Shown piece by piece: positions 1 to 8,984 of a DNA stretch of 64,000 nucleotides; position 1 is the stretch's first letter; the number at the start of each line of letters is the position of its first letter. The position numbers and the translations under genes were made by a program. The notes under the pieces were generated by a model. That model worked only from the letters and a program-made list of their open reading frames with translations. It was not told the origin of the DNA and ran no database searches. The stretch is from Rhodoligotrophos appendicifer (lineage in GTDB: Bacteria > Pseudomonadota > Alphaproteobacteria > Rhizobiales > Im1), in contig NZ_VHKL01000004.1 of assembly GCF_007474605.1 (NCBI RefSeq), forward strand, positions 248,001-312,000. The letters are read 5' to 3'.

Positions 1-1197
1 CTCAAAGAAGCGGTTCTCCGCTCGTTAATCACTCTGAAGCTGCTCACATATTCTCCAACGGGAGGGATTGTCGCCGCACCTACGACATCCCTTCCAGAGT
101 TGATTGGGGGAGCCCGGAACTGGGACTATCGATACTGCTGGATCCGAGATTCCACCCTGACGCTCTATGCCCTTCTCAATGCTGGATATCGCGAGGAGGC
201 GGAGGCATGGCGTCAATGGCTGCTCCGCGCCGCCGCTGGTCACCCCGAGCAGCTCCACATCATGTATGGGATCGACGGGCGGCGTTGGCTACCCGAAAGC
301 GAACTGCCTTGGCTCAAAGGATTTCAAGACAGCCGGCCGGTGCGGATCGGCAATGCGGCATCCCATCAGGTGCAGTTGGACGTCTTCGGCGAACTGATCG
401 ATGTCCTTCACGCAGCCCACAAAGCTGAACTTGCATCAATCGATGATTCTTGGAGGGTGCAGAAGCTCCTGCTGAGTCATCTGGAAAAGGTGTGGCAAGA
501 GCCAGATTATGGAATCTGGGAGGTCCGGGGTGAAGCACGGCGCTTTACTCACTCTCAACTCATGTGCTGGGTTGCCTATGACAGAGCCATCAAAACCGCC
601 GATACCTTCAAGCTCTCAGGACCCGTCGAAAAGTGGCGGGTGCTGCGCGAACTCATCAAGGAGACAATCCTCGAGCGGGGTTTTGATACGCGTCGTAACA
701 GTTTCGTTCAAAGTTTCGACAGTCAGCATCTGGATGCTTCCTTGCTCCTGGTGCCGCAAGTCGGCTTCCTAAAACCGAACGACCCTCGAGTCGTCGGAAC
801 CGTCGCAGCCATTGAGAGGGAACTGCTCCAAAACGGATTTGTACAGCGCTACTCGACCGATCACGTTGATGACGGAGTGGGCGGCAGTGAAGGGGCGTTC
901 CTGGCTTGCTCATTCTGGCTCGCCGATGCCTATGTCATGCAAGGCCGTCTGGAAGAGGCCACGGAGTTGTTCGAACGTTCGCTGACGCTGCGCAACGATG
1001 TGGGCCTGTTGGCGGAGGAATACGACCCGATCAGAAAGCAGCTGGTCGGCAATTTTCCGCAGTCATTCTCTCACGTCGGGCTGGTCAATACCGCCTTCAA
1101 CCTTTCCAATGCTTACGGTCCCGCCAGGCAACGCTCCAAGAGGGATGCTCCGACCAAGCACACCACCGAGAGAAGCAAGTCACCCGTCATCGCCTGA
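1..1197 (+). CDS. GH15 family glycoside hydrolase (glucoamylase/trehalase type), 5' end outside window
   Basis: The frame is open from the first base, so the N-terminal part lies upstream of the window. The visible start reads LTYSPTGGIVAAPTTSLPE, then GGARNWDYRYCWIRD, the signature of bacterial GH15 (alpha/alpha)6-barrel enzymes that release glucose from alpha-glucans or cleave trehalose. The likely general acid is the Glu in GIWEVRG (near base 520) and the likely base lies in LLAEEYDP (bases 1015-1020), followed by GNFPQSFSHVGLVNTA, so both catalytic glutamates appear intact. The last 20 or so residues are basic and polar and probably disordered. Many related enzymes act on trehalose, which would fit the trehalose-synthase-like gene at 60-62 kb, but substrate cannot be read from sequence. 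Confidence 0.9.
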   Translation, partial: LKEAVLRSLITLKLLTYSPTGGIVAAPTTSLPELIGGARNWDYRYCWIRDSTLTLYALLNAGYREEAEAWRQWLLRAAAGHPEQLHIMYGIDGRRWLPESELPWLKGFQDSRPVRIGNAASHQVQLDVFGELIDVLHAAHKAELASIDDSWRVQKLLLSHLEKVWQEPDYGIWEVRGEARRFTHSQLMCWVAYDRAIKTADTFKLSGPVEKWRVLRELIKETILERGFDTRRNSFVQSFDSQHLDASLLLVPQVGFLKPNDPRVVGTVAAIERELLQNGFVQRYSTDHVDDGVGGSEGAFLACSFWLADAYVMQGRLEEATELFERSLTLRNDVGLLAEEYDPIRKQLVGNFPQSFSHVGLVNTAFNLSNAYGPARQRSKRDAPTKHTTERSKSPVIA

Positions 1198-1309
1198 TGT
1201 AACGGAGATACAATTTTGATGAAGCAGGACCATGGCACCTGACCGTGTGCTTCAATGACTCGCAAAGCATTGTTATTCTATGGTGCGAGAACTCGTCACT
1301 GGTGAAAGA

Positions 1310-2293
1310 ATGCTCCCATTGAAAGGCACCGTTGTCGCCTTCGTGAGTCTTTGTTTCGTTGCTAGCACTGCGCCAATCTCCGCAGTGGCCGAACCCATGC
1401 GGGGAGCTGCTTTAGCGACTGAGCAGGGCATGAGCACCGACATGCCAGGCGCAGCTAAAGACGACGGCAAGGTTGCCCAGAAGACCATTTGCGAGCTCAT
1501 CGAAAGTGCTGCTGACGTTCATGACCTCCCCGTGGATTTCTTTACTCGGCTGATTTGGAACGAGAGTGGCTTTCGCCCCAAAGTCACCAGCCGAGTGGGT
1601 GCTCAGGGAATTGCGCAGTTCATGCCCGGGACGGCCGCAGAACGCGGTCTTCTTGACCCCTATGACGTCCATCAGGCCATCCCTGCCTCAGCTCACCTCT
1701 TGAGAGACCTGAGAGCTCGCTTCGGGAATCTTGGTCTGGCTGCAGCGGCGTATAATGCCGGACCTCGTCGCGTCGGCGATTGGCTAGAAGGCGCAGGCAA
1801 TCTTCCGGCAGAAACTCGAAACTATGTCATCAACATTACGGGGCTCAGTGCGGAGGACTGGTCCATTGCAGACCGTAATGAACTTGCCGTTCCGGACAAG
1901 TACGGTTCCCTTGATGTGAAGGCGATGGCGCTCCAGAAAAGAAATTCCAAGGTCGCCCTGAGTTGCCTGGACATTGCCTCGACCATCGGCAGAACCCCTG
2001 CACCACCGCCCGGTGCTGTCGTCGCGCTCTCTCCCCTGAAAGCTCCCTGGGGGGTTCAGGTCGCCGCCAATTTTTCCCAGAATGTGGCCCTGACGAAGTT
2101 CACTTCTCTGCAGCGTCGTTTTCCCGCCATCCTCAGTGATCAAGAGCCCATGGTCGTGCGCGAGCTCAATCGCAGCCGAGGCAAGCGTGCAATGTTCCAC
2201 GTTCGCCTTCCGGCAGACAGCCGGGACGCTGCAGAGCGCCTGTGTCGGAGGCTCCTGGCGATCGGGGGAAGCTGTATCGTCACCCGGAACTAG
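1310..2293 (+). CDS. exported lytic transglycosylase (SLT domain) with C-terminal SPOR-like domain
   Basis: A 327-residue protein if translation starts at the ATG at 1310; an in-frame ATG at 1280 has no ribosome site and would bury the signal peptide. Residues 1-30 form a hydrophobic signal peptide ending near AVA. The SLT domain (about residues 50-180) has the catalytic Glu in LIWNESGFRP (E85), then GAQGIAQFMPGTA and AAAYNAGPRRV, typical of goose-lysozyme-like enzymes that cut peptidoglycan glycan strands and form 1,6-anhydro ends. The last 80 residues (from PWGVQVAANF) look like a SPOR fold, which binds denuded septal glycan. Its stop overlaps the end of the convergent MFS gene by 14 bases. 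Confidence 0.85.
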   Translation: MLPLKGTVVAFVSLCFVASTAPISAVAEPMRGAALATEQGMSTDMPGAAKDDGKVAQKTICELIESAADVHDLPVDFFTRLIWNESGFRPKVTSRVGAQGIAQFMPGTAAERGLLDPYDVHQAIPASAHLLRDLRARFGNLGLAAAAYNAGPRRVGDWLEGAGNLPAETRNYVINITGLSAEDWSIADRNELAVPDKYGSLDVKAMALQKRNSKVALSCLDIASTIGRTPAPPPGAVVALSPLKAPWGVQVAANFSQNVALTKFTSLQRRFPAILSDQEPMVVRELNRSRGKRAMFHVRLPADSRDAAERLCRRLLAIGGSCIVTRN

Positions 2294-3533
2294 CCAGGCT
2301 AGAGCTGGATTTGGGGGTTCGAAACCCCATGACCGTCGGCACCGCCAGGAACAGGGCAATCCCGCAAAACAGAAAAACATAATGCGATAGATGATGGTCT
2401 ATGAGGCTCGCGAAAAGAATTGGCGCAAACAGGGAGCCTATATCGAAGCCCGAATAGACAATACCAAAGACTTTCCCGTACCCGCCGGCGGGTGCAGCTC
2501 TCCGCACCAAAACGTCACGCGACGGCATTGTCACACCGGATGCAAAACCCGATGCGGTGATGAGCACCAAAATCATCACCTCCCCCACCCCCTCTTCGAA
2601 CACCAATCCAATGAAGAGGGCGGAGAAGATCAAGCCCACCATCGCGACGCGGTGATGATGGTTGGTACGATCGGCGAGATATCCACCAAGCAAAACACCT
2701 GCAGCAGTCCCCGCCTGATAAGCCGCGACAGCAATGGTCGCTATGGCAAGCGTGATGGCATAGCCTTCGTTGAGCGCGCTGATGGCGAAGTTCTGAATTC
2801 CCGCACCGGCGAAGGCACTGAGGCAAAAGAAAAGGAAGGCCAAGAGCACCACTGGCATCATGATAATTTGGAGGAAGTTGGCATGTTCGCGTGAATGGCT
2901 GCCGACGTCATCAGGCTTTCCCGCCGTTCGACCTTTGGTCGCAATCGCTTGGCGATTAAGGAGAACCCATGCACTGATCAGCACGCCGACCAGGCCCACA
3001 ACCACCAAGCCGGCTCGCCATCCCCATTGATATCCCACAAATCCGACGAAGAGCGGCGAGATGCCAAATCCGAAGCTGCCAGCGATCACGTGCGCTGCGA
3101 AGGCTCGACCCAGTCGCTCCGGGCGAACACGATGGCTCAGGATCGACAGGTCTGCAGGATGGTAAACGCAGTTACCAAGACCCGCGAAGACCGCAAGGGG
3201 CAGCAGCATGTAGTAATTGGGCACAAGTCCCATCAACAAGACCGAAACCGATTGCAGAGTAATCCCGGCAATCAGCAGACGATGAGCCCCGAAGCGATCG
3301 ACCAGAATACCAGCACCGATCTGGCCCAGACCAGAGGCTGCGTAGAAGCAGGTCAACACCAGGCCAAGCTCGACGTAACTCACATTGAGGGCGTCACGCA
3401 TCATCGGAAATAAGGGAGCCAAAGCCAGTTGCAGGAGATGGCTCGCAAAGTGTGCCGAAGCAACCGTTCCAATGACCCGGGCGTCGCTGTTATGACGCTG
3501 AACTCTGCCGCCGGTGGAACTCGCGACGCTCAA
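2280..3533 (-). CDS. MFS transporter, 417 residues
   Basis: The product has twelve hydrophobic segments and a large central loop (about residues 195-215). The sequence GAGILVDRFGAHRLL after TM2 is the MFS motif A region, and GNCVYHPADLSILS in TM4 resembles fosmidomycin-resistance-type and sugar-phosphate permease-type carriers. Substrate is unknown. The start is a TTG at 3533 with AGAGGA about 7 bases upstream; no ATG fits better. It lies downstream of, and in the same direction as, the M20 amidohydrolase, 145 bases away, so it might export or import that enzyme's substrate or product, but this is context only. The final residues overlap the lytic transglycosylase gene tail to tail. Confidence 0.88.
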   Translation of the reverse strand: MSVASSTGGRVQRHNSDARVIGTVASAHFASHLLQLALAPLFPMMRDALNVSYVELGLVLTCFYAASGLGQIGAGILVDRFGAHRLLIAGITLQSVSVLLMGLVPNYYMLLPLAVFAGLGNCVYHPADLSILSHRVRPERLGRAFAAHVIAGSFGFGISPLFVGFVGYQWGWRAGLVVVGLVGVLISAWVLLNRQAIATKGRTAGKPDDVGSHSREHANFLQIIMMPVVLLAFLFFCLSAFAGAGIQNFAISALNEGYAITLAIATIAVAAYQAGTAAGVLLGGYLADRTNHHHRVAMVGLIFSALFIGLVFEEGVGEVMILVLITASGFASGVTMPSRDVLVRRAAPAGGYGKVFGIVYSGFDIGSLFAPILFASLIDHHLSHYVFLFCGIALFLAVPTVMGFRTPKSSSSLASSG

Positions 3534-3678
3534 GCCTCTGTCCTCTCAGTTGCCCTTGCCAAGCTTCGGCGGCCAAAAAAATGGCCTTTCATGGCCTTGT
3601 GAGCGTCGTCAGTAGGACGAGAAAGCGCCGAAATGGGGGCGCGGTCAATGGCTTCCGCTTGCGTTTAGCTCAACGCAG

Positions 3679-4842
3679 CTATGCGTGCTCTAAGCGAAGG
3701 AAATCTTCCACAAGGCTTACCCAGAATGATGCACCGATCGGCAAAGCCGCATCGTTGAAGTCGTATTGGGTTGTGTGCAGACCCGGTCCATCCCCCATCC
3801 CTAGAATGAAATAGGAGCCCGGCTTGACCTGGAGCATATAGGAGAAATCCTCGCTATACGGGTAAGGGCGAGCCAATACTTCCACGTTCTCCGGTCCTGC
3901 AAACCGTAATGCTGCATCATTTAAGAAGCGGGTCTCCCGCTCGCTGTTTACAGTCACGGGATAGAAGTTCTCATATTTAATCTCTGCCGTTACATTGAAG
4001 CTGTCGGCTTGGTGAGCGGCTATTGCTCTAATGCGCTGCTCCAGCATGGCTCGCAGAGGGGCAGAGAAGCTGCGGACATCTACGGTCAGCGTCGCCGTGT
4101 CGGGAATGACGTTGCTCACGGTTCCAGCCTGAAACGTGCCTACAGTCACCACAGCCGGATCATGCGGATCCCGATTGCGCGAAACGATGGATTGGAGCGC
4201 CATCACCAAACTCGCCCCCGCCACCACCGGATCTCTCGTGAGGTGAGGCATGGCAGCGTGCCCCCCGGCGCCCCGCAACGTAATTGTCGCCACATCCGAG
4301 GCCGCCATGATCGGTCCGGATCTGACAAGGAATTTGCCCAAGGGCGCACCCGGCATGTTGTGCAGGGCAAAAACTGCATCACAGGGAAAACGCTCGAAAA
4401 TGCCCTCCGCCACCATACGCTTGGCCCCAGAGATATCCTCTTCGGCCGGCTGAAAGATCACGTGCACGGTGCCGGAAAAGTCGCGAGAGCGGGCAAGTTC
4501 GCGCGCCGCGCCTAGGAGCATGGTGACGTGTCCATCATGGCCGCAGGCATGCATTCTTCCCTTCGTGTGACTGGCATAGGACAGGCCGGTCTCCTCGACC
4601 ATGGGGAGTGCATCCATATCCGCCCGAAGTGCGATCTTGCGCGGGCCCTCTCCACATCGAAGAGTTCCGACTACCCCAGTCTCCGCTATTCCGCGCGCAA
4701 CCTCGAACCCCCACTCTTGAAGTCGATTGGCAACGAACTCCGCCGTCTCAAATTCCTGGAAGGCCAGTTCCGGGCGCTCATGCAAATGGCGGCGCATTGC
4801 AACGAGCTCGCGTTCACAGGCTGCAATTTCGGGACGAAGCAT
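3679..4842 (-). CDS. M20 family metallo-amidohydrolase (hippurate hydrolase / N-acyl amino acid hydrolase type)
   Basis: A 387-residue zinc or cobalt peptidase of the M20D group. Metal-binding and catalytic residues are visible in MHACGHDGH (metal His and Asp), QPAEED (catalytic and metal Glu) and the C-terminal YSEDFSYML. The lid domain contains GAGGHAAMPH. Members hydrolyse N-acyl amino acids, indole-acetyl conjugates or hippurate. No signal peptide, so cytosolic. Length is normal for the family. It lies upstream of the MFS gene on the same strand. Exact substrate cannot be deduced. Confidence 0.9.
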   Translation of the reverse strand: MLRPEIAACERELVAMRRHLHERPELAFQEFETAEFVANRLQEWGFEVARGIAETGVVGTLRCGEGPRKIALRADMDALPMVEETGLSYASHTKGRMHACGHDGHVTMLLGAARELARSRDFSGTVHVIFQPAEEDISGAKRMVAEGIFERFPCDAVFALHNMPGAPLGKFLVRSGPIMAASDVATITLRGAGGHAAMPHLTRDPVVAGASLVMALQSIVSRNRDPHDPAVVTVGTFQAGTVSNVIPDTATLTVDVRSFSAPLRAMLEQRIRAIAAHQADSFNVTAEIKYENFYPVTVNSERETRFLNDAALRFAGPENVEVLARPYPYSEDFSYMLQVKPGSYFILGMGDGPGLHTTQYDFNDAALPIGASFWVSLVEDFLRLEHA

Positions 4843-4974
4843 TGAACGTGCCTATCTTTGTGAAGAGGATTATACGGAGCTAATCTTCCAGGACGTGATT
4901 GTGCAAGCCCCGGTGAAGAGCGAACCCACTTCAGTGACGAAACTGCAGAGGTGAAACTGGTCGGCGGAGACAAC

Positions 4975-5000
4975 AAAAAAGGCCCCGCTCTCACGGGGCC
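4975..5000 (-). terminator. Rho-independent terminator of the PRC-barrel gene
   Basis: A perfect 7-bp stem (GGCCCCG at 4981-4987 pairing with CGGGGCC at 4994-5000, 6-nt loop) is followed on the minus strand by a run of six T (4980-4975). It begins 21 bases after the stop codon of the PRC-barrel gene. Confidence 0.88.
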
Positions 5001-5021
5001 TCTGAGCTCTCAGATTACGTC

Positions 5022-5420
5022 TCAGTCGCGTACGGGGAGCGCTTCGACCTGCTCCTTCGTCATGTCCAACGTCAACTTATCGCCCGCAAGGGTGAGCTGA
5101 TCCAAGCCGATGATGACTTCCTTGGAGCCGATTCCGAGGAAGCCGCCGACGTCCACGGAGACCGCTGTCGGAGTTCCATCGGCCGTCCCGAGAACCTCAT
5201 CGACTTCGGCGATTTCCTTCCCGTTCGCGTCCACGATGTCCATGTCCTCGACGTCGTCAACCGTCATGTTGTAAGGCTGCACCATGACATCGTCCTTGTC
5301 GATCTCGACCAAGGCCTGTCCTGCTGGGGCTGTGCTCGTTGTCGCCGTCTGAGCCCAGGCCAAGGGGGTCGAAGCGAGAAATGTTGCCAAGGTGATTGCC
5401 GTAAGACCAGTGATTTTCAT
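5022..5420 (-). CDS. secreted PRC-barrel domain protein, 132 residues
   Basis: A cleavable signal peptide (about residues 1-23, ending AWA-QT) precedes a PRC-barrel-like domain: VDANGKEIAEVDEVLGTADG, a beta-rich core, then GSKEVIIGLDQLTLAGDKLTL. In alphaproteobacteria such small periplasmic PRC-barrel proteins are common and often stress-induced; their molecular role is not known. The start ATG at 5420 has GGGAG 8 bases upstream. A GGAAC-N16-CGTT promoter lies directly upstream (5449-5473) and a strong terminator follows, so it is a monocistronic unit, probably in the general stress regulon. Confidence 0.82.
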   Translation of the reverse strand: MKITGLTAITLATFLASTPLAWAQTATTSTAPAGQALVEIDKDDVMVQPYNMTVDDVEDMDIVDANGKEIAEVDEVLGTADGTPTAVSVDVGGFLGIGSKEVIIGLDQLTLAGDKLTLDMTKEQVEALPVRD

Positions 5421-5448
5421 CGAGTATTCTCCCGTTGTGAGTATGGAG

Positions 5449-5473
5449 AACGTCGCTCGGTCAATCCTGTTCC
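5449..5473 (-). promoter_or_regulatory. EcfG-type (general stress sigma factor) promoter of the PRC-barrel gene
   Basis: On the minus strand GGAAC (5473-5469) is followed after 16 bases by CGTT (ending 5449), exactly the alphaproteobacterial EcfG/RpoE2 consensus. The expected start of transcription would leave a 5' leader of about 20-25 bases before the ATG at 5420. Confidence 0.7.
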
Positions 5474-5487
5474 TTGGGTTTTTCGCC

Positions 5488-6135
5488 TCAGCTTCGTCGT
5501 TGGCTCAGGGAGTCGACCCAATTCTCGCACAGGATTACGGCTTCCTCGGTGCTGAAGGTGCGGGGATTCAGACACCATTCGAGCCACAGTCCATCAAGCA
5601 ATGCGGAAAGGCCGATGGCTGCCAATCTCACATCAAATGCACTCGCCGCCCAGTCCACTGCCAAAGCCTGCAGCAGCTGTTCGATGAACGCGCGGTAGTC
5701 GCCATAGGTCCGATCGTGAATCTGCGCCAATAGCGGGGACTCGTCGATCATGCCCCAAAACACGATCCAGCATCTCAAGACCCCATGATCAAGAGCGGGC
5801 TTCGCAAAAGACGCTCTGAAGAAAGCCGTGACGCGGCCTCGAGGGTCTTGGCCAGCTTCGGCGACCACCTCACGCACCGCTTCAAGGAGCGCGCTTGCGA
5901 GCGTCTCATAGGCCTGAGCGATCAAAGCTTCCTTGCTGGGATAATGGTGGTTGATCAATCCCACGGAGATTCCGGCCCTGGAGCTGATTTTCCGAACCGA
6001 AAGGCCGGCATGCCCCTCTTCAGCCAAGCATTTCAGCGTCGCGGCGATCAGTGAACGCCGCCGATCCTCAGGAAGTTTTCGCTCGAATTTACCTCTTGTC
6101 ATCACAGCGATCTCAAATTTGCCCAGCCTCGCCAT
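5488..6135 (-). CDS. TetR family transcriptional regulator, BetI-like
   Basis: 215 residues from the ATG at 6135; an alternative ATG at 6102 (MTRGKFERKLPEDRR) begins just before the conserved part and may be the real start. The N-terminal helix-turn-helix reads LSVRKISSRAGISVGLINHHYPSKEAL, close to BetI, the choline-sensing repressor, and the C-terminal ligand domain (RCWIVFWGMIDESP, LSALLDGLWLEWCLNP) is also of the BetI type. There are no bet genes in the window, so the ligand is unlikely to be choline. It is divergent from the aminotransferase operon at 6208 and probably controls it and itself. Confidence 0.87.
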   Translation of the reverse strand: MARLGKFEIAVMTRGKFERKLPEDRRRSLIAATLKCLAEEGHAGLSVRKISSRAGISVGLINHHYPSKEALIAQAYETLASALLEAVREVVAEAGQDPRGRVTAFFRASFAKPALDHGVLRCWIVFWGMIDESPLLAQIHDRTYGDYRAFIEQLLQALAVDWAASAFDVRLAAIGLSALLDGLWLEWCLNPRTFSTEEAVILCENWVDSLSQRRS

Positions 6136-6181
6136 CTTGAGCGTGTGTTCAGTTTTCGGTATGACTCATCTCTCCCGTTCA

Positions 6182-6195
6182 CCGTTACACAACGG
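6182..6195. promoter_or_regulatory. candidate operator between tetR-like gene and aminotransferase operon
   Basis: Perfect inverted repeat CCGTT-ACAC-AACGG directly in front of the aminotransferase start, its right arm overlapping the ribosome site GGAG. It is in the divergent promoter region, where a TetR operator is expected, but the arms are short and it is a single copy. Confidence 0.35.
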
Positions 6196-6207
6196 AGCTG
6201 CATCGGC

Positions 6208-7407
6208 ATGCGGTTTTCTTCATTTGTTGAGCGTATCTCGGGTGAAGGGTCAGAAGCCTGGGCCATTCATAGCGCAGCCAGTGCCGCTCGCCGGCGGGGC
6301 GAGGACGTGGTGATGCTCAGCATCGGCGACCCGGACTTCTCCACGCCCGATCTCATCAACACTGCCGCCAAGACAGCGCTGGACGATGGCGACACCCATT
6401 ATGCCGAGATCCTTGGCCGTCACTCCTTGCGGGAAGCGGTTGCACACCATCATCGACGGACGAATGGGCAGCCCGTGGAGGCTGAGAACGTCATCATATT
6501 GGCCGGCGCGCAAAACGGCCTGTTCTCCGCAAGCATGTGCCTCACTCAGCCTGGTGACGAGGTCATCGCGCTGGAACCCATGTATGTGACTTACGAGGCG
6601 AGCATCCGAGCCTCCGGAGCCACTCTCGTTCCGATTTCACAACCGGCATCCGGTGGCTTTCGGCCGGATATCGCAGCCATCGAGGCCGCCGTTTCCGAGC
6701 GCACCCGTGTGATCTTTTTCGCCAATCCCAACAATCCCACAGGGGTCGTCCTGACGCGAGAGGAGCTCGAGGCCATCGCGGACATCGCCCGCCGGCACGA
6801 TCTGTGGGTCGTCTCGGATGAGGTCTATGCCAGCCTCACATTCGAAGCCCCTCATATCGGCATCGGCTCCCTTCCCGACATGGCTCAACGCACGGTGACC
6901 GTCGGCAGCCTGTCCAAGTCGCACGCCATGACCGGCTGGCGCGTCGGCTGGATCGTTGCGCCGGAGCCGATGATCGAGCATTTGGAAAAGCTCGCTCTGT
7001 GCATGTTGTACGGACTGCCCGGGTTCATCCAAAGTGCGGCGACCACAGCATTGAACGAAGGGCTGCAAGAGGTCGCCGGGATGCGCGAGATCTATCTGCG
7101 GCGCAGAGATTTCCTGTTTGAGCGATTGAGCGCCCTGCCCCCGTTGCAATGTCTGAAACCGCAAGCGGGAATGTTCCTTATGGTCGACGTGCGCGGCACA
7201 GGCATGACGAGCCGAGACTTTGCCTGGGGCCTCTATAATGAGACAGGCGTCGCTGTCCTGGATGCCACAGCCTTCGGAAAGAGCGCCGAGGGCTATCTCA
7301 GAATTTCCTACACGGTAGGCGAAAAAGAGCTCGAAGAAGGCTGCAAACGGATTCAGTCCTATCTGGAGAGCCTTAAACGACGACCGGGACTGGTCGCAGG
7401 TGCCTGA
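6208..7407 (+). CDS. class I/II pyridoxal-phosphate aminotransferase, 399 residues
   Basis: Fold-type I aminotransferase related to aspartate aminotransferases. Visible marks: SIGDPDFSTPDLI (N-terminal substrate arm), ANPNNPTGVVLTREELE, DEVYASLTFE, and the PLP-lysine motif VGSLSKSHAMTGWRVGW. The ATG at 6208 (GGAG about 10 bases upstream) is preferred to a GTG at 6145, which would add 21 residues not typical of the family. It transfers amino groups between an amino acid and a 2-oxo acid; the specific pair is unknown. It is the first gene of a likely operon with the class III aminotransferase that starts about 40 bases downstream, divergent from the TetR-like regulator. Confidence 0.9.
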   Translation: MRFSSFVERISGEGSEAWAIHSAASAARRRGEDVVMLSIGDPDFSTPDLINTAAKTALDDGDTHYAEILGRHSLREAVAHHHRRTNGQPVEAENVIILAGAQNGLFSASMCLTQPGDEVIALEPMYVTYEASIRASGATLVPISQPASGGFRPDIAAIEAAVSERTRVIFFANPNNPTGVVLTREELEAIADIARRHDLWVVSDEVYASLTFEAPHIGIGSLPDMAQRTVTVGSLSKSHAMTGWRVGWIVAPEPMIEHLEKLALCMLYGLPGFIQSAATTALNEGLQEVAGMREIYLRRRDFLFERLSALPPLQCLKPQAGMFLMVDVRGTGMTSRDFAWGLYNETGVAVLDATAFGKSAEGYLRISYTVGEKELEEGCKRIQSYLESLKRRPGLVAGA

Positions 7408-7449
7408 CATGCTCTATGACATGAGCGTTGCAAGGAGATGAGCAAGACC

Positions 7450-8808
7450 ATGTCCAAGAGAGAAGAACTCGTTACGCGCTCCGCCAGCAGTTACGGCATC
7501 GAAGATCTGCCCAGGATCGCCTATGCGCGCGGCAGCTATCTCTATGACGTGAATGGAAAACGGTATCTCGATGGATCTGGGGGACCGGCCGTCTATTGCA
7601 TCGGTCATTCCAATGAGGAAGTGAACGAAGCGATTAAATCGCAATTGGACAAGGTTGCGCATGCTTATCGCTACCTGTTTACAAGCGATGCCTCGGATGA
7701 ACTCGTGGAGATCGTCAGGGACCTCACGGGCTTTGCCAACATGGTCTTCGTGTCCAGCGGGTCGGAAGCCGTTGAATCCTGCCTGAAGATCGCGCTGCAA
7801 TACTGGGCGGCCAAGGACCAGATGTCGAAGCGGCGCTTCATTGCGCGCCGCCGATCCTGGCATGGCAACACGCTGGGAGCGCTCTCCGTCTCCGGTTTTC
7901 GGGCGCGACGCGCCGCCTTCGAAGGAAGCCTGCTGGATGTGAACTTCGTCTCTCCGGCAAATGATTACCGCCGACCAGAAGGCGTCAGCTCTGAGGCGCT
8001 CGCCGCCTATCTGGCACAGGAGCTCGAAGATGAGATCCTGAAGCTTGGAGCGGAGAATGTGGCCGCCTTCATCTTCGAGCCAGTGGTCGGCGCCGCCGGC
8101 GGCGTCGTCCCCGCGCCAAAAGGCTATGCCAAGGCGGTTCAGGAGGTGTGCCGCAAACATGACGTCCTCATGATCTCGGATGAAGTCATGTGCGGTGCGG
8201 GACGGGTCGGCACGTGGCGTGCCTTGGAGCATGACGGAGTCATGCCCGACATCATGTCCGTGGCCAAGGGACTAGCGGCGGGCTACATCCCCCTGGGCGC
8301 CTCGCTCTATACGCAGACCATCCGTGATGTACTCGTCTCCGCCCATGGCGGGCCGCAGACGGGCCATACTTTCACTGGCCACACAGCCGCCTGCGCTGCG
8401 GGCGTAGCCGTCCAACGGCTGATCAAGCGGGACGGTTTGATCGATCATGTGCGCAGCCGTGGCGCCACCTTCCAGGACCAGCTCCGGTCTGCATTGAGCC
8501 ATATTCCCGAGGTGGGCGACGTCCGAGGCCGAGGCTACTTCATCGGCATCGAACTCGTGGCGGATCCAGCCACGAAGACCCCCTTCCCGGCGGAGCTTAA
8601 AATTCACGCGGATATCGGCAATACGGCGTTTGACAAGGGGCTGATCGTGTATCCCTGCACCGGCAACGTCGATGGCTTTGCCGGCGATACCGTGATCGTC
8701 TCGCCTGCCTATAACGCCACGGAGGGAGAGCTCGAGGAGATCATCACCACCTTGACCGCATCGATCGAAGCGGCTGTGGGACGGGCTCGACGCGGTGTCG
8801 CTGCGTGA
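7450..8808 (+). CDS. class III pyridoxal-phosphate aminotransferase, about 452 residues
   Basis: Family marks: YLDGSGGPAVYCIGHSNEEV, SSGSEAVESCLKIA, RRSWHGNTLGALSVSG, FEPVVGAAGGVVPAPKGY, ISDEVMCGAGRVGTW, and the PLP lysine in SVAKGLAAGYIPLGA. This group includes omega-amino acid:pyruvate and taurine- or putrescine-type transaminases. AAGGAG (7432-7437) directly abuts an ATG at 7438, so the next ATG at 7450 is the better start; the difference is four residues. Cotranscription with the upstream aminotransferase is likely and the TetR-like protein is the candidate regulator. Substrate not known. Confidence 0.9.
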   Translation: MSKREELVTRSASSYGIEDLPRIAYARGSYLYDVNGKRYLDGSGGPAVYCIGHSNEEVNEAIKSQLDKVAHAYRYLFTSDASDELVEIVRDLTGFANMVFVSSGSEAVESCLKIALQYWAAKDQMSKRRFIARRRSWHGNTLGALSVSGFRARRAAFEGSLLDVNFVSPANDYRRPEGVSSEALAAYLAQELEDEILKLGAENVAAFIFEPVVGAAGGVVPAPKGYAKAVQEVCRKHDVLMISDEVMCGAGRVGTWRALEHDGVMPDIMSVAKGLAAGYIPLGASLYTQTIRDVLVSAHGGPQTGHTFTGHTAACAAGVAVQRLIKRDGLIDHVRSRGATFQDQLRSALSHIPEVGDVRGRGYFIGIELVADPATKTPFPAELKIHADIGNTAFDKGLIVYPCTGNVDGFAGDTVIVSPAYNATEGELEEIITTLTASIEAAVGRARRGVAA

Positions 8809-8984
8809 TCTGAGACTGGAATCATCAAGCGCGAAGTGTGTCCAGCGTCCTCCGCAAAAGTCGTTGGCGGCAGCCGCAGAAAGGATCGAAGGAAGGATCG
8901 AGCGGCGCCGCGATCCATGGGGACTGTCTTGAACTCCCAGTTTTGCAGCTGCAGCAGTAACCGCCCAATGTCAGGACCACTTGC

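Noticed and set aside
3575-3596. Hairpin with T run on the minus strand after the M20 gene
   Set aside because: Stem is only GGCC-N6-GGCC (4 bp) although seven T follow; too weak to call a terminator.
7450-8808. Class III aminotransferase as EctB, partner of the orphan ectC
   Set aside because: It is 7 kb away, grouped with another aminotransferase and a TetR gene, and its motifs fit a general omega-transaminase.
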